From NCBI GenBank assembly GCA_964406375.1, contig CAYORM010000029.1:1-34211 (forward strand): a stretch of DNA of 34,211 nt. The letters are read 5' to 3'. Shown here piece by piece: positions 31,872 to 34,211 of the stretch. Every line of letters begins with the position of its first letter. Positions within the stretch are counted from its first letter, which is position 1. Below the pieces are notes generated by a model. That model was not told where the DNA came from and searched no databases. It saw nothing but the letters and a program-made list of their open reading frames with translations. This stretch comes from CAYORM01 sp964406375 (lineage in GTDB: Bacteria; Pseudomonadota; Alphaproteobacteria; DSM-16000; Inquilinaceae). The position numbers and the translations under genes are program-made.

Positions 31872-32993
31872 ATGGAAGACCGGGCCTATCTCGACTACAA
31901 CGCGACCGCACCGTTACGGCCGGCAGCGCGTACGGCCATGCTTGCCGCTCTCGATCTGGTCGGAAATCCCTCCTCGGTCCACCATTACGGCCGTGCCGCC
32001 CGGCGCCTCGTGGAGGAGGCGCGGGAGCGCGTCGCGGCCCTCGCCGGCGTCGTGCCGGAGCGGGTCGTCTTCACCTCCGGCGCGACCGAGGCCAATGCGC
32101 TGGCGCTGTCCGGCCGCCCGGTGGTGCTGACGAGCGCGATCGAACACGAGAGCGTGCGGGGGTGGGCCGCCGGACCACCGATCCCGCCGACAGCAGACGG
32201 TGTGATCGAGCCGGACGCCGTGGCGGCCGCCCTTGCGGCGCTCGGTGCGGCCGCTCCCGGCACCGCACCGCCGATCGTCGCGGTGATGGCTGCCAATAAC
32301 GAGACGGGCGCTGTGCAGCCGGTGACGGCGATCGCTGAGCTCGTGCACGCCGCCGGGGCGCGGCTCCATTGTGACGCCGTGCAGGCGGCCGGGCGGCTCG
32401 ACCTCGCTCCGCTGGCCGCGGCGGCGGATACGCTGGCGCTGTCTGCGCACAAGATCGGCGGGCCGCAGGGACTTGGCGCGCTGATCCTCGACGAGGCGGC
32501 GGCGGGCGCGTCGCCGGCACCGCTCTGGCGCGGCGGCGCGCAGGAGCGGCGGTGGCGGCCCGGCACGGAGAACGTCGCCGGCATCGCCGGATTCGGTGCA
32601 GCGGCCGCCGAAGCTGTGGCCGATCGGGAACAGGCGATGGCGCGCTGTGCCGCGTTGCGCGACCGGCTGGAAGCGGCGCTGGTCGCGGCCGGGGGCATCG
32701 CGGTCGCGGCGGCCGTGCCGCGCCTTGCGAACACGCTCTGCATCGCCATGCCGGGCGTGCCGGCCGAGACCCAGGTCGCCGCGCTCGATCTCGCGGGCGT
32801 CGCCGTCTCGGCGGGGTCGGCCTGCAGCGCCGGCGCGGTGCAGCGCAGTCCGGTGCTGACGGCGATGGGGCTGCCCGACACCATCGCCGGCTCCGCCATC
32901 CGCATCTCGCTCGGGCCGGAGACGACGCCCGCCGCGATCGACCGCTGCATCGCCGCCTGGACGACACTCGCGCGCCGCCGACGGGCCGCATAG
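31872..32993 (+). CDS. Cysteine desulfurase (NifS/IscS-like)
   Basis: A 373-residue PLP enzyme that takes sulfur from cysteine and hands it as persulfide to the Fe-S scaffold. The start YLDYNATAPLRPAARTAM is followed by TSGATEANALAL and MAANNETGAVQP. The PLP lysine is K194 in SAHKIGGPQG and the catalytic C318 lies in SAGSACSAGAVQRS. It resembles class I (IscS/NifS) more than SufS. ATG 31872 follows GGATTGGGG; ATG 31842 overlaps the iscR stop (ATGA) and is an alternative start. The operon position supports its role in cluster assembly. Confidence 0.92.
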   Translation: MEDRAYLDYNATAPLRPAARTAMLAALDLVGNPSSVHHYGRAARRLVEEARERVAALAGVVPERVVFTSGATEANALALSGRPVVLTSAIEHESVRGWAAGPPIPPTADGVIEPDAVAAALAALGAAAPGTAPPIVAVMAANNETGAVQPVTAIAELVHAAGARLHCDAVQAAGRLDLAPLAAAADTLALSAHKIGGPQGLGALILDEAAAGASPAPLWRGGAQERRWRPGTENVAGIAGFGAAAAEAVADREQAMARCAALRDRLEAALVAAGGIAVAAAVPRLANTLCIAMPGVPAETQVAALDLAGVAVSAGSACSAGAVQRSPVLTAMGLPDTIAGSAIRISLGPETTPAAIDRCIAAWTTLARRRRAA

Positions 32994-33022
32994 ACGGAAC
33001 TGCGACCCTTCAAGAACAGATT

Positions 33023-33034
33023 ACAACCGGTTGT
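33023..33034. promoter_or_regulatory. 12-bp palindrome upstream of fdx
   Basis: ACAACCGGTTGT at 33023-33034 is a perfect palindrome in the 62-base gap before the ferredoxin start, 21 bases upstream of its ATG. It could be an operator or an RNA element; the binding protein is unknown and chance cannot be excluded. Confidence 0.35.
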
Positions 33035-33055
33035 CAGCAAGGCAAAAACGACATC

Positions 33056-33388
33056 ATGCCACGTATCGTGTTCATCAGCCCCGACGGCGAGACCCGGCGC
33101 GAGATCGATGTGCCCGCGGGCCTGTCGATCCTCGACATCGCACGGCGCTACGACGTCGACATCGAAGGTGCCTGCGAAGGATCGCTCGCCTGCTCGACCT
33201 GTCACGTCATCGTCGATCCGGAATGGTATGACCGGCTCGAGGAGCCGCGTGAGGATGAGGAGGACATGCTGGACCTCGCCTTCGGCCTCACCAAGACCTC
33301 GCGCCTCGGCTGTCAGATCATCGTCACTGACGAGCTGGACGGGCTGACGGTCCGGCTGCCTGCCGGCACGGTCAACATGATGGGATGA
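33056..33388 (+). CDS. fdx: [2Fe-2S] ferredoxin, adrenodoxin/Isc type
   Basis: A 110-residue ferredoxin that carries electrons in Fe-S cluster assembly. The ligands are C40, C46, C49 and C86 (C-x5-C-x2-C-x36-C), exactly the adrenodoxin/IscFdx pattern, in IEGACEGSLACSTCHVIV and TKTSRLGCQIIV. The acidic loop EPREDEEDMLDLAFGL is the partner-docking segment of this family. ATG 33056 is preceded by AAGGCAAAAACGAC, a weak site. It lies between the desulfurase and sufB. Confidence 0.94.
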   Translation: MPRIVFISPDGETRREIDVPAGLSILDIARRYDVDIEGACEGSLACSTCHVIVDPEWYDRLEEPREDEEDMLDLAFGLTKTSRLGCQIIVTDELDGLTVRLPAGTVNMMG

Positions 33389-33408
33389 GTGCCCCGCGCC
33401 GGGCTCGG

Positions 33409-33457
33409 GGCCGCTCTGTCGACGGCGCAAATCGCTGGACACGTCCGACAGAGGGCC
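33409..33457 (+). other. Long bulged hairpin between fdx and sufB
   Basis: GGCC-G-CTCTGTCG (33409-33421) pairs with CGACAGAG-GGCC (33446-33457): 12 base pairs with one bulged G and a 24-base loop. It may end part of the transcripts after fdx or mark an RNA processing site. Confidence 0.5.
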
Positions 33458-33463
33458 TATCTA
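33436..33463 (+). promoter_or_regulatory. Possible internal sufB promoter
   Basis: TGGACA (33436-33441), 16 bases, then TATCTA (33458-33463), partly inside the first hairpin. The -35 matches 5 of 6 and the -10 only 3 of 6, so this is weak support for a separate sufB start. Confidence 0.25.
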
Positions 33464-33467
33464 AGAG

Positions 33468-33491
33468 GGGACGCCGGGCGACTGGCGTCCC
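33468..33491 (+). other. Second hairpin between fdx and sufB
   Basis: GGGACGCC (33468-33475), an 8-base loop, GGCGTCCC (33484-33491): a perfect 8-bp stem. It lies in tandem with the previous hairpin, ~88 bases before the sufB start. Confidence 0.5.
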
Positions 33492-33578
33492 GCCGGTCCA
33501 TGACCGGTTTTCATTTGGCGGAATACCCGACCACCACGGTCGGACAATGCCGCGGCGGACGGACAGCGGAGTGGTAGG

Positions 33579-34211
33579 ATGGCGGCGGTCGAGGAAACGG
33601 TCCGGCAGGTCGAGGACGTCACCCGGCAGCGCTACAAGTACGGCTTCGTCACGGATATCGAGATGGAGCTGGCCCCGCGTGGCCTGTCGGAGGACATCGT
33701 CCGCTTCATCTCCGCGAAGAAGAACGAGCCGGATTGGCTGCTCGAATGGCGGCTGAAGGCCTATCGCCAGTGGCTGACGATGCGCGAGCCCGACTGGGCT
33801 CGGCTGCGCTATCCGCCGATCGACTACCAGGACGCCCACTACTACGCCGCCCCGAAGAAGCGACCGAAGCTCGGCAGCCTCGACGAGGTGGATCCCGAGC
33901 TGCTGGCCGTCTACGAGAAGCTCGGCATCCCGCTGCGTGAGCAGGAGCGGCTGGCGAATGTGGCGGTCGATGCGGTGTTTGACAGCGTCTCGGTGACGAC
34001 CACCTTCAAGGAGACGCTTGAGAAGGCCGGCGTCATCTTCTGCTCGATCTCCGAGGCCGTGCAGCGCCATCCGGAGCTGGTGCGACGCTACCTCGGTTCG
34101 GTGGTGCCGAGCGGCGACAATTTCTTCGCCGCGCTCAACTCGGCGGTCTTCACCGATGGCAGCTTCGTCTACATCCCCAAGGGGGTGCACTGCCCGATGG
34201 AGCTGTCGACC
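33579..34211 (+). CDS. sufB: Fe-S cluster assembly scaffold SufB, 3' truncated by window end
   Basis: The first 211 residues of SufB, the scaffold subunit of the SufBCD complex that builds Fe-S clusters with SufC ATPase and SufD. The N-terminus is typical: YKYGFVTDIEMELAPRGLSE, FISAKKNEPDWLLEWRLKAY, PPIDYQDAHYYAAPK, then FDSVSVTTTFKETL, and it runs to VYIPKGVHCPMELST at the end. Full-length SufB is nearly 490 residues. ATG 33579 follows CGGAGTGGTAGG. The gap of 190 bases behind fdx holds two hairpins. sufC, sufD and a SufS-type gene are expected downstream. Confidence 0.95.
   Translation, partial: MAAVEETVRQVEDVTRQRYKYGFVTDIEMELAPRGLSEDIVRFISAKKNEPDWLLEWRLKAYRQWLTMREPDWARLRYPPIDYQDAHYYAAPKKRPKLGSLDEVDPELLAVYEKLGIPLREQERLANVAVDAVFDSVSVTTTFKETLEKAGVIFCSISEAVQRHPELVRRYLGSVVPSGDNFFAALNSAVFTDGSFVYIPKGVHCPMELST

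Noticed and set aside
1..34211. CRISPR arrays, tRNA or rRNA genes, insertion sequences, phage genes
   Set aside because: No repeat-spacer pattern, no cloverleaf or TPsiC-type signature and no transposase or phage motif was seen on either strand.

Overview
The window is a gene-dense, GC-rich chromosomal segment, with coding strands alternating every one to five genes and very short intergenic gaps. Gene content and regulatory motifs point to an alphaproteobacterium, probably Rhodospirillales in the broad sense. The evidence is an LptD with the alphaproteobacterial CEPC insert, a cysE-iscR-desulfurase-ferredoxin-sufB cluster, GTTC-N7-GTTC LexA-type boxes, and a MocR/PdxY pair. I saw no rRNA, tRNA, CRISPR array, insertion sequence or phage gene. 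This is core chromosome rather than a mobile island.

Layout. (1) 1-4145: 3' part of a sugar-type ABC ATPase with a damaged signature motif, a Bcr/CflA-type MFS exporter, and a convergent pair made of a small two-helix membrane protein and an FGGY sugar kinase. (2) 4300-7767: an MBL-fold hydrolase, a MocR/PdxR-type regulator and pyridoxal kinase PdxY, with inverted repeats in front of the regulator. (3) 7862-12295: ydbH-ynbE-ydbL, an inner-to-outer-membrane lipid transport system, facing an unknown coiled-coil membrane protein. (4) 12508-18849: mmsA with tandem hairpins in its leader, convergent with lptD and a RhlE-like DEAD-box helicase, then an alpha/beta hydrolase. (5) 18888-21398: parE (apparently leaderless), an untracked 32-residue membrane protein under two LexA-type boxes, and divergent bfd with an iron-type promoter. 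(6) 21399-24800: a 383-bp non-coding stretch, a RihA-like nucleoside hydrolase with a nine-residue internal deletion, an SDR and tyrS. (7) 25025-28526: a UDP-sugar dehydrogenase and a large GT2 glycosyltransferase for surface polysaccharide. (8) 28579-34211: a sulfur and Fe-S module. It holds a cystathionine beta-lyase-type enzyme, a divergent alpha/beta hydrolase, then cysE-iscR-cysteine desulfurase-ferredoxin-sufB, the last cut by the window end.

How the parts work together. Region 8 joins cysteine supply (CysE) to sulfur mobilisation (desulfurase), electron supply (ferredoxin) and the scaffold (SufB), under IscR. A sequence closely matching both half-sites of the IscR type 1 motif overlaps the likely promoter in front of cysE, so the whole operon probably senses Fe-S status. 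Region 2 pairs a PLP-sensing regulator with a PLP-salvage kinase. Regions 3 and 4 both serve the outer membrane (lipid transport and LPS assembly).

The most interesting item is at 20969-21111. A 32-codon ORF encodes one transmembrane helix behind a perfect Shine-Dalgarno and carries two GTTC-N7-GTTC boxes within 42 bp. That is the architecture of a DNA-damage-induced micro-membrane protein, comparable in concept to Caulobacter SidA or E. coli TisB. No homology has been shown, so this remains a hypothesis.
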